The notes beneath the pieces were generated by a model that was not told where the DNA came from, made no database searches, and was given only the letters and a program-made list of their open reading frames with translations. Shown one piece after another: positions 42,780 to 54,529 of a stretch of 64,000 nt of DNA. Made by a program: the position numbers and the translations under genes. This stretch comes from Limnohabitans lacus (GTDB taxonomy: Bacteria > Pseudomonadota > Gammaproteobacteria > Burkholderiales > Burkholderiaceae_C). The DNA lies in contig NZ_JASGBH010000006.1 in assembly GCF_030053395.1 (NCBI RefSeq), positions 124,001 to 188,000 of the forward strand, read 5' to 3'. The stretch's first letter is position 1; each line of letters begins with the position of its first letter.

Positions 42780-43664
42780 ATGTCTGAACGCCACCCCATC
42801 ATCGCCATCACCGGTTCTTCGGGAGCAGGCACCTCGACGGTGACACGCACGTTTTCCAACATTTTTCGCCGCGAAGGTGTGAAGGCGGCCATCATCGAAG
42901 GCGACAGCTTTCACCGTTTTGACCGCAAAGAGATGAAGCAACGTGGCGCGGCTGCAGAAAAAGAGGGCAACAAACATTTCAGCCACTTCAGCGCCGAAAA
43001 CAACCTGTTTGGTGAGATTGAAAACCTGTTTCGCACCTACGGTGCCACGGGCCAAGGCAAGTCACGCAAATACCTGCACAACGCCGAAGAGGCCGCACCT
43101 TATCAACAAGACCCCGGCACTTTCACACCCTGGGAAGACCTGCCGAACGACACCGACATGCTGTTTTACGAAGGCTTGCACGGCGCCGTGGTCACGTCCG
43201 AGCACAACATCGCGCAGCACCCCGATTTGCGCGTGGGCGTGGTGCCCGTCATCAACCTGGAATGGATTCAGAAACTCTGGCGCGACAAGCACCAGCGTGG
43301 CTACAGCACTGAGGCGGTGACCGACACCATCTTGCGCCGCATGCCTGACTATGTGAACTACATCGTGCCGCAGTTTGAGCACACGCATGTCAACTTCCAG
43401 CGTGTGCCCTTGGTCGACACCTCCAACCCCTTCATCTCGCGCGACATTCCGTCGGCCGATGAAAGCGTGGTGGTGATCCGTTTTGCCAACCCCAAAGGGA
43501 TCGACTTTCCCTATTTGCTCAACATGATCAACGACTCTTGGATGAGCCGTGCCAACACCATCGTGGTGCCTGGCGGCAAGATGGAAATCGCCATGCAACT
43601 CATCTTCACACCGTTCGTGTGGCGAATGATGGAGCGCCGCAAACGCGCTTTGGGCTTGGCTTGA
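42780..43664 (+). CDS. cbbP: Phosphoribulokinase
   Basis: 294 aa with P-loop [16 protein letters not shown] at residues 9-24, then [15 protein letters not shown], the catalytic-base and ribulose-5-P contact region, and [10 protein letters not shown]. Bacterial octameric PRK length. It makes ribulose-1,5-bisphosphate for CbbM. AAGGAG precedes the ATG. Confidence 0.96.
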   Translation: MSERHPIIAITGSSGAGTSTVTRTFSNIFRREGVKAAIIEGDSFHRFDRKEMKQRGAAAEKEGNKHFSHFSAENNLFGEIENLFRTYGATGQGKSRKYLHNAEEAAPYQQDPGTFTPWEDLPNDTDMLFYEGLHGAVVTSEHNIAQHPDLRVGVVPVINLEWIQKLWRDKHQRGYSTEAVTDTILRRMPDYVNYIVPQFEHTHVNFQRVPLVDTSNPFISRDIPSADESVVVIRFANPKGIDFPYLLNMINDSWMSRANTIVVPGGKMEIAMQLIFTPFVWRMMERRKRALGLA

Positions 43665-43681
43665 AACGGGGGCGAAATCAC

Positions 43682-45778
43682 ATGAACACCGTTGCCAATC
43701 AACCCACCCCCGAGATGGCCCGCCGCATGGCCAACGCCGTGCGCATGCTGGCCGTGGACGCCGTCGAAGCGGCCAAATCAGGCCACCCCGGTGCGCCCAT
43801 GGGCATGGCCGACATCGCCGAAGTGCTGTGGAACCGGCACCTGAAGCACAACCCCCTTAATCCGCAGTGGGCCGACCGCGACCGCTTTGTGTTGTCCAAC
43901 GGCCATGGCTCCATGCTGATTTATGCCTTGCTGCACCTGACGGGCTATGACTTGGCTTTGGACGAGCTGAAAAAATTTCGTCAACTGCACAGCAAGACCC
44001 CTGGCCACCCGGAAGTGGACATCACCCCCGGTGTGGAAACCACCACGGGCCCACTGGGCCAAGGCATCACCAACGCTGTGGGCATGGCGCTGGCCGAAAA
44101 GATGTTGGCCGATGAATTCAACCGCGAGGAAGATGGTCAGCGCCTGGACATCGTGGACCACATGACCTATGTGTTTTTGGGCGATGGCTGCCTGATGGAA
44201 GGCATCAGCCACGAGGCCTGTTCGCTGGCGGGTACCTTGCGCTTGTCCAAACTGGTGGCGCTGTACGACGACAACGGCATCTCGATCGATGGCCATGTGG
44301 AAGGCTGGTTCACCGACGACACGCCCAGGCGCTTTGAAGCCTATGGCTGGAACGTGATCGCTAAGGTGGATGGCCATGACCCGCAAGCGGTCAACGCCGC
44401 CATCGAAGCGGCCAAGGCGCAAGCCCACAGCCCCAACGGCAAACCCACGCTGATTTGCTGCCAAACCGTGATCGGCATGGGCTCACCCAACAAGGCGGGC
44501 ACCCACGATGTGCATGGCGCCGCGCTGGGCGCTGCCGAAATTGCCGCCACCCGCGAAGCGCTGAACTGGCCCTATGCCCCCTTTGAAGTGCCTGTCGATG
44601 TGGCAAGTGCTTGGGATGCCCGCGCCAGTGGCACGCGCGCCGAAAGCCAATGGCGCGAGCGTTTTGCCGCCTACCAAAGCCGCTACCCGCAAGAGGCGGC
44701 TGAGTTTGAGCGCCGCATGAAAGGCGATTTGAGCGAGGCCTATGCCCAAGGCTTGGCAAAAGCCCTGGCCGCCATCGTGGCCAAGCCCGATGCCGTGGCC
44801 ACCCGCAAAGCCAGCCAGAATGCGCTCGATGTGTTGGCCCCCTTGTTGCCCGAATTTTTCGGCGGCAGTGCCGACCTGACGGGCTCCAACCTGACGAACT
44901 TCAAGACTTGCACCAAAGCGGGCCGCGACACCTGGGGCAACCACCTGTCGTATGGCGTGCGCGAATTTGGCATGGCCGCCATCATGAACGGCATGGCGCT
45001 GCATGGGGGATACATCCCTTATGGCGGCACATTCCTGACGTTCTCGGACTATTCGCGCAATGCCATCCGCATGGCAGCGCTCATGAAAAAGCGCGTGATC
45101 CATGTCTTCACGCACGACTCGATTGGCCTGGGCGAAGATGGCCCCACGCACCAAAGCGTGGAGCATGTGCCCAGCTTGCGCATCATCCCGGGGCTGGATG
45201 TGTGGCGGCCCGCCGATGGCTTGGAAACGGCTGTGGCCTGGGCCTGTTCGGTGGAACGCCGCGATGGCCCGAGCGCTTTGGCGCTGTCGCGCCAGAACCT
45301 GCCGCAGTTGCTGACCGACACCGCCGATGCGGCCAAGGTGCGCCAGGGCGGCTACATCCTGAGCGATATGCCGGGTGCCCAAGCCATCATCGTGGCCACA
45401 GGTTCCGAGACCTCTTTGGCCATGAAAGCGCAAGCTGATTTGGCCACCCAAGGTGTGGCCACACGGGTGGTGTCCATGCCCTGCACCAATGTGTTTGACC
45501 GGCAAAGCGAGGCCTACCAGGACATGGTCTTGCCGCTGGGTTTGCCCACCGTGGCTGTAGAGGCGGCGCACCCCGACTTCTGGCGCAAATATGTGGGTCG
45601 CACGGGCATGGTGATTGGCATCGCCAGCTTTGGCGAATCAGCCCCAGCACCCGCTTTGTACGCACACTTTGGTATTACCAGCGAGCGTGTGTGTGAAGCG
45701 GTACGCACCTTGGTGCACCGCCACACCCACCGCCAAGCGGACACCTTGCCTGCTCACATCGTGCCTTCCGACAATTGA
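43682..45778 (+). CDS. cbbT: Transketolase
   Basis: 698 aa from the ATG at 43682. Thiamine diphosphate motif [21 protein letters not shown]-terminal [20 protein letters not shown], pyrimidine-domain [18 protein letters not shown] and a C-terminal Rossmann domain. It transfers two-carbon units in RuBP regeneration. It begins 18 bases after prk. Confidence 0.96.
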   Translation: MNTVANQPTPEMARRMANAVRMLAVDAVEAAKSGHPGAPMGMADIAEVLWNRHLKHNPLNPQWADRDRFVLSNGHGSMLIYALLHLTGYDLALDELKKFRQLHSKTPGHPEVDITPGVETTTGPLGQGITNAVGMALAEKMLADEFNREEDGQRLDIVDHMTYVFLGDGCLMEGISHEACSLAGTLRLSKLVALYDDNGISIDGHVEGWFTDDTPRRFEAYGWNVIAKVDGHDPQAVNAAIEAAKAQAHSPNGKPTLICCQTVIGMGSPNKAGTHDVHGAALGAAEIAATREALNWPYAPFEVPVDVASAWDARASGTRAESQWRERFAAYQSRYPQEAAEFERRMKGDLSEAYAQGLAKALAAIVAKPDAVATRKASQNALDVLAPLLPEFFGGSADLTGSNLTNFKTCTKAGRDTWGNHLSYGVREFGMAAIMNGMALHGGYIPYGGTFLTFSDYSRNAIRMAALMKKRVIHVFTHDSIGLGEDGPTHQSVEHVPSLRIIPGLDVWRPADGLETAVAWACSVERRDGPSALALSRQNLPQLLTDTADAAKVRQGGYILSDMPGAQAIIVATGSETSLAMKAQADLATQGVATRVVSMPCTNVFDRQSEAYQDMVLPLGLPTVAVEAAHPDFWRKYVGRTGMVIGIASFGESAPAPALYAHFGITSERVCEAVRTLVHRHTHRQADTLPAHIVPSDN

Positions 45779-45806
45779 GCCGCCTGCCCCTTGCAAAGAG
45801 CAAAAA

Positions 45807-46472
45807 ATGCAAACTCCACAAGCCTATTTCTTTGACCTCGACGGCACTTTGGTCGAAACCGCGCCCGAAATCGCCGACGCGGTGAACGACACCTTGCGCT
45901 ATTTCGATTGGCCCGAGGTATCGCAGCAGCAAGTCAACGACTGGATCGGTCACGGCACCAAAGAGCTGCTGATCCAGGCGTTGGCCAGTGTCACCAGTAC
46001 GCCAGTGGAAGCCGTGCGTAAAGGTGCAGATCTGAAGCAAGCGCTGCCGATCTTTGACCGCTACTACCAAGCCCGTTGCGGCACACGCAGCCACCTGTAC
46101 CCGCAGGTGCGCGAAGTCTTGTCGGCTCTGCGGGCGCGCGGTTGCAAGCTGGCGGTGGTGACCAACAAGGAAGGCCGCTACACCGACACCGTGCTGCGCG
46201 TGCACGACTTGCACGCTGCTTTCGACGTGGTGGTCAGTGGCGACTCTTTCCCGGTCAAAAAACCCGACCCCACCAGCGTGGTGGACTGCTTGAAGCGTTG
46301 GGACCTGAAGGCCACCCAAGCGCTGTTTGTGGGGGATTCGTCGATCGACGCGGCCACCGCCCGCAATGCGGGTGTGCCGGTCTGGTTGCTGCCTTATGGC
46401 TACAACATGGGCGAGTCGGTGCACGCGTGTGCGCCGGACCGCGTGATCGAGGATTTTTCGGCGCTGTTGTGA
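45807..46472 (+). CDS. cbbZ: Phosphoglycolate phosphatase
   Basis: 221 aa HAD hydrolase: YFFDLDGTLVETAPEIADAVN, motif II VVTNKEG, motif III KKPDP, motif IV LFVGDSSIDAATARNAG. It removes 2-phosphoglycolate made by RubisCO oxygenation, important with an oxygen-sensitive form II enzyme. It follows tkt and ends at a REP-like element. Confidence 0.9.
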   Translation: MQTPQAYFFDLDGTLVETAPEIADAVNDTLRYFDWPEVSQQQVNDWIGHGTKELLIQALASVTSTPVEAVRKGADLKQALPIFDRYYQARCGTRSHLYPQVREVLSALRARGCKLAVVTNKEGRYTDTVLRVHDLHAAFDVVVSGDSFPVKKPDPTSVVDCLKRWDLKATQALFVGDSSIDAATARNAGVPVWLLPYGYNMGESVHACAPDRVIEDFSALL

Positions 46473-46475
46473 TTT

Positions 46476-46550
46476 TGTAGGAGCCCACCCCGTGGGCGAT
46501 GGGCGTGGAACACGCCCTTGACTGTATCGCCCATAGGGTGGGCTCCTACA
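46476..46550. repeat. REP-like inverted repeat element
   Basis: TGTAGGAGCCCACCCCGTGGGCGAT (arm 46476-46500) faces its near-complement at 46526-46550. The loop itself holds a second hairpin GGGCGTG-GAA-CACGCCC (46501-46517). The GTAGGAGCCC...GGGCTCCTAC design is that of mobile REP elements moved by RAYT transposases. It lies just after cbbZ and before gap. Confidence 0.8.
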
Positions 46551-46595
46551 CAAACAACGGCCCAGAAGTATTTGAAGTTCAACTGTTTTGAATGA

Positions 46596-48817
<2,222 letters not shown>

Positions 48818-48853
48818 CCTCTTTTCATTTTTCATTTTTCAAGGAGCCCCCTC

Positions 48854-49891
48854 ATGGCATTGGTTTCATTGCGCCAGGTCCTCGACCATGCGGCCGAATT
48901 CGGCTACGGCATTCCCGCTTTCAACGTCAACAACCTCGAACAGGTGCAGGCCATCATGGAGGCGGCGCAAGCCACCGACAGCCCGGTCATCTTGCAAGCT
49001 TCGGCCGGGGCCCGCAAATACGCGGGTGAGGCGTATTTGCGCCATTTGGTGCTGGCCGCCATCGAAACACACCCCGACATTCCGGTGGTTTTGCACCAAG
49101 ACCACGGCGCCACGCCCGCGCAGTGCCAGCAGTCGATCCGTTCGGGCTTTTCGAGCGTGATGATGGACGGCTCGCTCATGGCCGACGCCAAGACGCCCGC
49201 CAGCTACGAGTACAACGTGGGCGTGACGCAAAAGGTCTGCGAGATGGCCCACGCCGTGGGCGTGTCGGTCGAGGGTGAATTGGGCTGCCTGGGCTCTCTG
49301 GAAACTGGCGAAGCGGGCGAAGAAGACGGCGTGGGTGCCGAAGGCAAACTCAGCCATGATCAGATGCTGACCGACCCCGTGCAGGCCAAGGACTTTGTGG
49401 CCCAAACCGGTGTGGACGCGCTGGCCATTGCCATTGGCACCAGTCACGGTGCCTATAAGTTCACCCGTCCGCCCACAGGCGACATCTTGGCCATGGACCG
49501 CATTGCCGCCATCCATGCCGCCATTCCCAACACGCATTTGGTGATGCACGGCAGCTCCAGCGTGCCGCAAGAGTGGTTGCAGATCATTCGCCAATACGGC
49601 GGCGACATCAAGGAAACCTATGGCGTGCCGGTCGAAGAAATCGTGCGTGGCATCCAAAGCGGTGTGCGCAAGGTCAATATCGACACCGACATCCGCTTGG
49701 CCATGACCGGTGCCATGCGCCAGGTGTTTGCGCAGCAGCCCTCGGAGTTCGATCCTCGCAAAGCCTTAGCGGCTGCCAAAAATGCGGCAGCGGGCATTGT
49801 CAAGGCGCGTTTTGAGGCTTTTGGCTGCGCTGGTCGCGGCAGTCAGATCAAACCGGTTTCCTTGGATGCGATGGCGGGGCGGTACCTGTGA
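48854..49891 (+). CDS. cbbA: Fructose-bisphosphate aldolase class II
   Basis: 345 aa. Zinc-site [18 protein letters not shown] and later TSHGAYKF and [10 protein letters not shown], with [15 protein letters not shown], identify a class II aldolase of the Calvin subtype. It condenses triose phosphates to FBP and also makes sedoheptulose bisphosphate. AAGGAG precedes the ATG. Two hairpins and a T run follow. Confidence 0.95.
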   Translation: MALVSLRQVLDHAAEFGYGIPAFNVNNLEQVQAIMEAAQATDSPVILQASAGARKYAGEAYLRHLVLAAIETHPDIPVVLHQDHGATPAQCQQSIRSGFSSVMMDGSLMADAKTPASYEYNVGVTQKVCEMAHAVGVSVEGELGCLGSLETGEAGEEDGVGAEGKLSHDQMLTDPVQAKDFVAQTGVDALAIAIGTSHGAYKFTRPPTGDILAMDRIAAIHAAIPNTHLVMHGSSSVPQEWLQIIRQYGGDIKETYGVPVEEIVRGIQSGVRKVNIDTDIRLAMTGAMRQVFAQQPSEFDPRKALAAAKNAAAGIVKARFEAFGCAGRGSQIKPVSLDAMAGRYL

Positions 49892-49948
49892 ATTGATTTA
49901 AGTCATTTATTGATCAGTAATCTCTTATATATTAATGGGGTGAGGTAA

Positions 49949-49973
49949 TGGGCGCGTTTGGTACTCGCGCCCA
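49949..49973 (+). ncRNA. Candidate small RNA or 3' UTR hairpin after cbbA
   Basis: TGGGCGCG and CGCGCCCA pair around TTTGGTACT. With the adjacent terminator hairpin it could form a compact two-hairpin RNA of about 65 bases, preceded by an AT-rich TATATT at 49928. No RNA family is recognised. Confidence 0.35.
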
Positions 49974-49977
49974 GTTG

Positions 49978-50008
49978 GGGGACTCCCTCCAGGGAGTCCC
50001 CATTTTTT
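49978..50008 (+). terminator. Strong rho-independent terminator after cbbA
   Basis: GGGGACTCCCT and AGGGAGTCCCC form an 11-base stem with a minimal loop, followed by ATTTTTT. It separates the cbb operon from pntAB. Confidence 0.9.
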
Positions 50009-50052
50009 CGTTCTGATGCGTGGTTTTCATGCCGTGCTCAAGGAGACTAATC

Positions 50053-51624
50053 ATGATCATTGGCGTGCCAAAAGAAATATTCACGGGTGAGAAACGGGTG
50101 GCCACCGTCCCCGATGTGGTGACCAAACTGGTCAAACTCGGTTTTGAGGTGGTGGTCGAGCAAGGTGCGGGCGAGTTGGCCGACCTGTCCGATGCCGCTT
50201 ACACCGAAGCGGGCGCCACCATCGCGCCCAGCGCCGCAGCCCTGTGGAGCGGCAGCGACATCGTCTTCAAGGTGCGTGCCCCCACCGCCGACGAAGTGGC
50301 GCTGATGCACGAAGGCCAGACCTTGATCGGCTTTTTGTGGCCCGCCCAAAACCCCGAATTGATGCAGCAGCTGGCCGCCAAAAAGGTCACCGCGCTGTCC
50401 ATCGACGCCTTGCCCCGCACATTGAGCCGTGCCCAGAAGATGGACGCACTGACCTCGATGGCCGGTGTCAGTGGCTACCGCGCTGTGGTCGAGTCGGCCA
50501 ATGCCTTTGGCCGTTTCTTCAACGGCCAGATCACGGCCGCGGGCAAAGTGCCGCCCGCCAAAGTGTTCATCGCCGGTGCCGGTGTGGCCGGTTTGGCCGC
50601 CATTGGCGCGGCTGCCAGCCTGGGCGCCATCGTGCGCGCCAACGACACCCGCGCCGAAGTGGCCGACCAGGTGGTTTCGCTGGGCGGTGAGTTCGTCAAG
50701 GTCGACTACGAAGAAGAAGGCTCGGGCGGCGGCGGTTACGCCAAGGTCATGAGCGAAGGCTTTCAGGCCGCGCAGCGCGAGATGTACGCCAAGCAGGCCA
50801 AAGAGTGCGACATCATCATCACCACCGCGCTGATCCCTGGCAAACCCGCGCCCAAGCTGATCACCGCCGAGATGGTGCAAAGCATGAAGCCCGGCAGCGT
50901 GATCGTGGACATGGCCGCCGAGCAAGGCGGCAACTGCGAGTTGACCGAACCCGGCAAGGCCGTGGTCAAGCACGGCGTGACGATTGTGGGTTACACCGAC
51001 CTGGCTTCGCGCATGGCGCGTCAGTCGTCCACGCTGTACGGCACCAACCTGTTCCGCTTGACGGAAGAGCTGTGCAAGACCAAAGACGGCGTGATCAACG
51101 TCAACATGGAAGACGACGCGATCCGGGGCCTGACGGTCATCAAGAACGGTGAAATCACCTGGCCTGCGCCACCTTTGGTGGTGGCCCCCAAGCCGGCTCC
51201 CAAGCCCACTGCCGCGCCAGTCGCCAAAAAAGGCCACGGCCACGGCGAGCCGTCCGGTCCCATGCCAGTGGGTCAGTTGCTGATCGTTTCGGCGGTCGCC
51301 GCTGTGCTGCTGGTGCTGGTGGGTGCCTATGCGCCCGCTGCTTTCTTGTCGCACTTCACGGTGTTTGTCTTGGCCTGCTTTGTGGGCTACATGGTGGTCT
51401 GGAACGTCAAGCCCGCGCTGCACACCCCGCTTATGAGCGTGACCAACGCGATCAGCTCCATCATTGCCATCGGCGCGCTGGTGCAGATTTCGCCCATGGC
51501 CGCAGCCGGACGGCCCAACACGCTGATCGCCATCTTGGCCGCTTTGGCGCTGGTGCTGACGGCCATCAACATGTTTGGCGGCTTTGCCGTCACCCAGCGC
51601 ATGCTGGCGATGTTCCGAAAATAA
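50053..51624 (+). CDS. pntA: Proton-translocating transhydrogenase alpha subunit PntA
   Basis: 523 aa, fused form. NAD-binding domain I ([20 protein letters not shown], Rossmann [21 protein letters not shown]) is followed by an Ala/Pro linker near residue 380 and four membrane helices at the C-terminus. AAGGAG precedes the ATG at 50053. With PntB it uses the proton gradient to make NADPH, which CO2 fixation needs in quantity. Some related bacteria split this protein in two; here it is intact. Confidence 0.95.
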   Translation: MIIGVPKEIFTGEKRVATVPDVVTKLVKLGFEVVVEQGAGELADLSDAAYTEAGATIAPSAAALWSGSDIVFKVRAPTADEVALMHEGQTLIGFLWPAQNPELMQQLAAKKVTALSIDALPRTLSRAQKMDALTSMAGVSGYRAVVESANAFGRFFNGQITAAGKVPPAKVFIAGAGVAGLAAIGAAASLGAIVRANDTRAEVADQVVSLGGEFVKVDYEEEGSGGGGYAKVMSEGFQAAQREMYAKQAKECDIIITTALIPGKPAPKLITAEMVQSMKPGSVIVDMAAEQGGNCELTEPGKAVVKHGVTIVGYTDLASRMARQSSTLYGTNLFRLTEELCKTKDGVINVNMEDDAIRGLTVIKNGEITWPAPPLVVAPKPAPKPTAAPVAKKGHGHGEPSGPMPVGQLLIVSAVAAVLLVLVGAYAPAAFLSHFTVFVLACFVGYMVVWNVKPALHTPLMSVTNAISSIIAIGALVQISPMAAAGRPNTLIAILAALALVLTAINMFGGFAVTQRMLAMFRK

Positions 51625-51641
51625 GAAGAAGGAGAACCTGA

Positions 51642-53060
51642 ATGTCTGCAAGTCTGGCCACGGTCGCCTACATCGGCGCGACCATTCTCTTCATCCTCAG
51701 CCTGGGCGGTTTGTCCAACCAGGAAACCGCACGGCGCGGCAACCTCTACGGCATGATCGGCATGAGCTTGGCCGTGCTGGCCACCATCTTCGGCCCGCAA
51801 GTCACGGCCGAGGGCATTCCCATGATCGTGGGCTCCGTGCTGGTGGGCGCACTCATCGGTCTGTACGCTGCGCGCAAAGTGCAGATGACCCAAATGCCCG
51901 AGCTGGTGGCGCTGATGCACAGCATGGTCGGCATGGCCGCAGCGCTGGTGGGTTACGCCACCTATGTGGACCCCGAAGCTTCCAAGAATTTGGACAGCGC
52001 AGCGCACGCCATCCACGCCGGTGAAATCTACATCGGCATCTTCATCGGTGCGGTGACCTTCTCGGGTTCGGTGGCCGCGTTTGGCAAGTTGTCCGGTCGC
52101 ATTGGTGGCAGCCCCTTGCTCTTGCCCGCTCGCCACTGGCTCAACCTGGTGGGTTTGATCGCAGTGGTTTACTTTGGCCGCGAGTTCATGAACGCCCACA
52201 CGGTGCAAGAAGGCATGGTGCCCCTGATCATCATGACCGCCATCGCTTTGCTGTTTGGCATCCACATGGTCATGGCCATTGGCGGTGCCGACATGCCGGT
52301 GGTCGTGTCCATGCTCAACAGCTATTCCGGCTGGGCCGCAGCGGCCACCGGCTTCATGCTCTCCAACGACTTGTTGATCGTGATCGGCGCCTTGGTGGGC
52401 TCCAGCGGTGCGATCTTGTCCTACATCATGTGCAATGCCATGAACCGCAGCTTCATCAGCGTGATCGCTGGGGGCTTTGGCACCACAGCTGCCGCGCCCA
52501 AGCCCACGGGCGAAGCAGCCGAGCCCCAAGGTGAAGTCAGCCCCATCTTGGCGACCGAAACCGCCGAGTTGCTGCGCGACGCGAAAAACGTGATCGTGGT
52601 GCCCGGCTACGGCATGGCCGTGGCCCAAGCCCAGCACACGGTGTTTGAAATCACCAAGACACTGCGCGACAAAGGCGTGAATGTGCGCTTTGGCATCCAC
52701 CCGGTGGCGGGCCGGATGCCGGGCCACATGAACGTGTTGCTGGCTGAGGCCAAAGTGCCCTACGACATCGTGTTCGAGATGGACGAGCTCAACGACGACT
52801 TCCCTGAGACCGATGTGGCCATCGTGATCGGCGCCAACGACATCGTGAACCCTGCTGCGCAAGACGACCCGACCAGCCCGATCGCCGGCATGCCGGTGCT
52901 GGAAGTCTGGAAGGCCCGCACCAGCATCGTCATGAAGCGCTCCATGGCCAGCGGCTATGCGGGCGTGGACAACCCCTTGTTCTACAAAGAAAACAACCGC
53001 ATGTTGTTTGGCGATGCCAAGAAGATGCTGGACGAAGTCCTGCTGGCTTTGAAGGCTTGA
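51642..53060 (+). CDS. pntB: Proton-translocating transhydrogenase beta subunit PntB
   Basis: 472 aa. Nine or so membrane helices, then the NADP-binding domain III from about residue 300 ([40 protein letters not shown]). Starts 17 bases after pntA behind GAAGGAG. The complete domain set supports an active enzyme. Confidence 0.96.
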   Translation: MSASLATVAYIGATILFILSLGGLSNQETARRGNLYGMIGMSLAVLATIFGPQVTAEGIPMIVGSVLVGALIGLYAARKVQMTQMPELVALMHSMVGMAAALVGYATYVDPEASKNLDSAAHAIHAGEIYIGIFIGAVTFSGSVAAFGKLSGRIGGSPLLLPARHWLNLVGLIAVVYFGREFMNAHTVQEGMVPLIIMTAIALLFGIHMVMAIGGADMPVVVSMLNSYSGWAAAATGFMLSNDLLIVIGALVGSSGAILSYIMCNAMNRSFISVIAGGFGTTAAAPKPTGEAAEPQGEVSPILATETAELLRDAKNVIVVPGYGMAVAQAQHTVFEITKTLRDKGVNVRFGIHPVAGRMPGHMNVLLAEAKVPYDIVFEMDELNDDFPETDVAIVIGANDIVNPAAQDDPTSPIAGMPVLEVWKARTSIVMKRSMASGYAGVDNPLFYKENNRMLFGDAKKMLDEVLLALKA

Positions 53061-53097
53061 GGCTGAATATCGGCCTTCACATCACAAGTCATGGGTG

Positions 53098-53124
53098 TTT
53101 GATCGTTTTGTGTGAAAGATCAAA
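53098..53124. promoter_or_regulatory. Inverted repeat abutting the Rrf2 gene start
   Basis: TTTGATC (53098-53104) and GATCAAA (53118-53124) are perfect 7-base arms with a 13-base spacer. The right arm ends directly before the GTG start, as an autoregulatory site would. Confidence 0.45.
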
Positions 53125-53562
53125 GTGTTGCGTTTGCGTTCAAAAATAGCTTTTGCTGTGACGGCGATGATTGAAATTGCCTTGAAGCATCAGCAAGGTC
53201 CCGTCTCAATTTCAAAAATAAGTGAACGACACAAAATTTCAATCACAAGTCTGGAAGAAATTTTCAGCAAATTGCTGGGGCAGCAACTTGTAAAAAGCAC
53301 GCGAGGCCCTGGCGGTGGTTATTCCTTGCGTTTGAATGCGGATGACATCAGCCTCGCAGATATTGCACTGGCCGTGGATGATGCCTTGCATCAAGATGAC
53401 CATTGGATCAGTCGATCCATGCAAAGTGAAATATGGGCTGAATTCAACAATCAAGTGCTCAAACAGTTGCGTGCCATCAGTTTGGGTCAATTGGTCCGTG
53501 AGCAAAGCATGCAACTGAATGCTGAAATGCAGGCCCAGGAAATCGGGGCTTTTCAGTCTTGA
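53125..53562 (+). CDS. Rrf2-family transcriptional regulator without cluster cysteines
   Basis: 145 aa starting with GTG. Winged helix region KIAFAVTAMIEIALKHQQGPVSISKISERHKISITSLEEIFSKLL and wing GPGGGYSL are typical of Rrf2/IscR proteins. IscR-type regulators carry three cysteines near residues 90-105 for an Fe-S cluster; this protein has none, so it must sense something else, or nothing. A dyad overlaps its promoter. It lies between pntAB and DUF3149. Confidence 0.83.
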   Translation: MLRLRSKIAFAVTAMIEIALKHQQGPVSISKISERHKISITSLEEIFSKLLGQQLVKSTRGPGGGYSLRLNADDISLADIALAVDDALHQDDHWISRSMQSEIWAEFNNQVLKQLRAISLGQLVREQSMQLNAEMQAQEIGAFQS

Positions 53563-53636
53563 TCAAATCGTGCATGCCTTGCATGGGGTGTTAGACAAAG
53601 TGGCGTGCATTTGTCATCCATTCACGATGAAGTGAA

Positions 53637-53765
53637 TCACACGGACTTGTTCATTTTGTTGAGGAAGAGCCGCAAGAAAAATACGGCCATCAACAGCATG
53701 AACACGATCACACCCAAACTCATCAGGCCGTAGTCCGTCGAAAAAAGATCGATTAACATTTTCAT
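53637..53765 (-). CDS. DUF3149 micro-protein
   Basis: 42 aa from the ATG at 53765: an amphipathic start (MKMLIDLFSTDYGLMSLGV), one membrane helix (IVFMLLMAVFFLRLF) and a basic tail ending NKMNKSV. The LLIDLFxTDYGLMS pattern is that of DUF3149, short single-helix proteins of Burkholderiales. Function unknown. A GGA-rich ribosome site lies upstream. Confidence 0.82.
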   Translation of the reverse strand: MKMLIDLFSTDYGLMSLGVIVFMLLMAVFFLRLFLNKMNKSV

Positions 53766-53885
53766 GGAGCATCCTTTCAATTCATGTGCAGCCATGATCT
53801 GCCGTGTGAAAGTTTGAAGATTGATTTATCGCAAGTCCCATGGGGCGTGTGCATGAAGTTTGTGCTGGATCAAATAAGGAAACAC

Positions 53886-54353
53886 ATGACGACATTGACA
53901 GCCCGTTTGGCCCTGATTTTCGTGACACTTGTGGGCTGTTGTAGCGCCGCGATCGGACAAGAAACCCGGCTGGCCACGCAGACCCTGCACTGCGCAGCCA
54001 TCTTTGCAGTCTTGGGGCAAGGTCCAAATCACGATGCGCAGCAGGCGGCCCAACACGCAAAAGCCACCGACATCTTCACCCGCGTGCATTTGCAGGAGTT
54101 GCCGCAACCGGTGAGCGCCAGCACGCGGGAGACGGTGCTTCAAAAACGAAGCGATGCTGTGCAGGCCATGCGTGCTGCCTGGTTGGCCAAGGACGCTTCT
54201 TTGCGCGAAGAGGGCGTGCTCTGTGGTGCCTGGGCTGAAGGCTTTTTGGCGCAAGGCGATCGCATCCAATTTGTGCCCGTGTTCCCCAAGGTGGTAGCAC
54301 CTGGTGTGCGCAGCCAATATCAAAGCCTGTTGGATGAGCGGATGGGGCGTTGA
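53886..54353 (+). CDS. Exported hypothetical protein
   Basis: 155 aa from the ATG at 53886 (AAGGAA 5 bases upstream); a longer start at 53853 is possible. The signal peptide LALIFVTLVGCCSAAIGQ could be lipoprotein-type at GCC. The mature part is helical with two cysteines (LHCAAIF and VLCGAWAEGF), the second near a GAWAEGFLAQG motif. No family recognised. It is downstream of, and opposite to, the DUF3149 gene. Confidence 0.65.
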   Translation: MTTLTARLALIFVTLVGCCSAAIGQETRLATQTLHCAAIFAVLGQGPNHDAQQAAQHAKATDIFTRVHLQELPQPVSASTRETVLQKRSDAVQAMRAAWLAKDASLREEGVLCGAWAEGFLAQGDRIQFVPVFPKVVAPGVRSQYQSLLDERMGR

Positions 54354-54406
54354 AACCACGTTCGCGCTGAGTGGCTTGGGGGCTGGCTGCGTGGTGCTTG
54401 GCTGTG

Positions 54407-54481
54407 TGGTGCCCCCGACAGGAATCGAACCTGTATCACTCCCTTAGGAGGGGAGAGTTCTATCCATTGAACTACGGTGGC
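54407..54481 (-). tRNA. tRNA-Arg (anticodon CCU)
   Basis: Cloverleaf on the minus strand: the D-loop region AGTTCAATGGATAGA, the anticodon stem CTCCC/GGGAG holding CCT, the TTCGATT T-loop and a genomic CCA end. The acceptor arms GCCACCG and CGGGGGC pair except at position 4 (A against G). It reads AGG codons. Confidence 0.93.
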
Positions 54482-54529
54482 GGTGTGGCGATTTTACAGG
54501 CGACACCTGCCCCCTTTTTTGGCCCGTCC

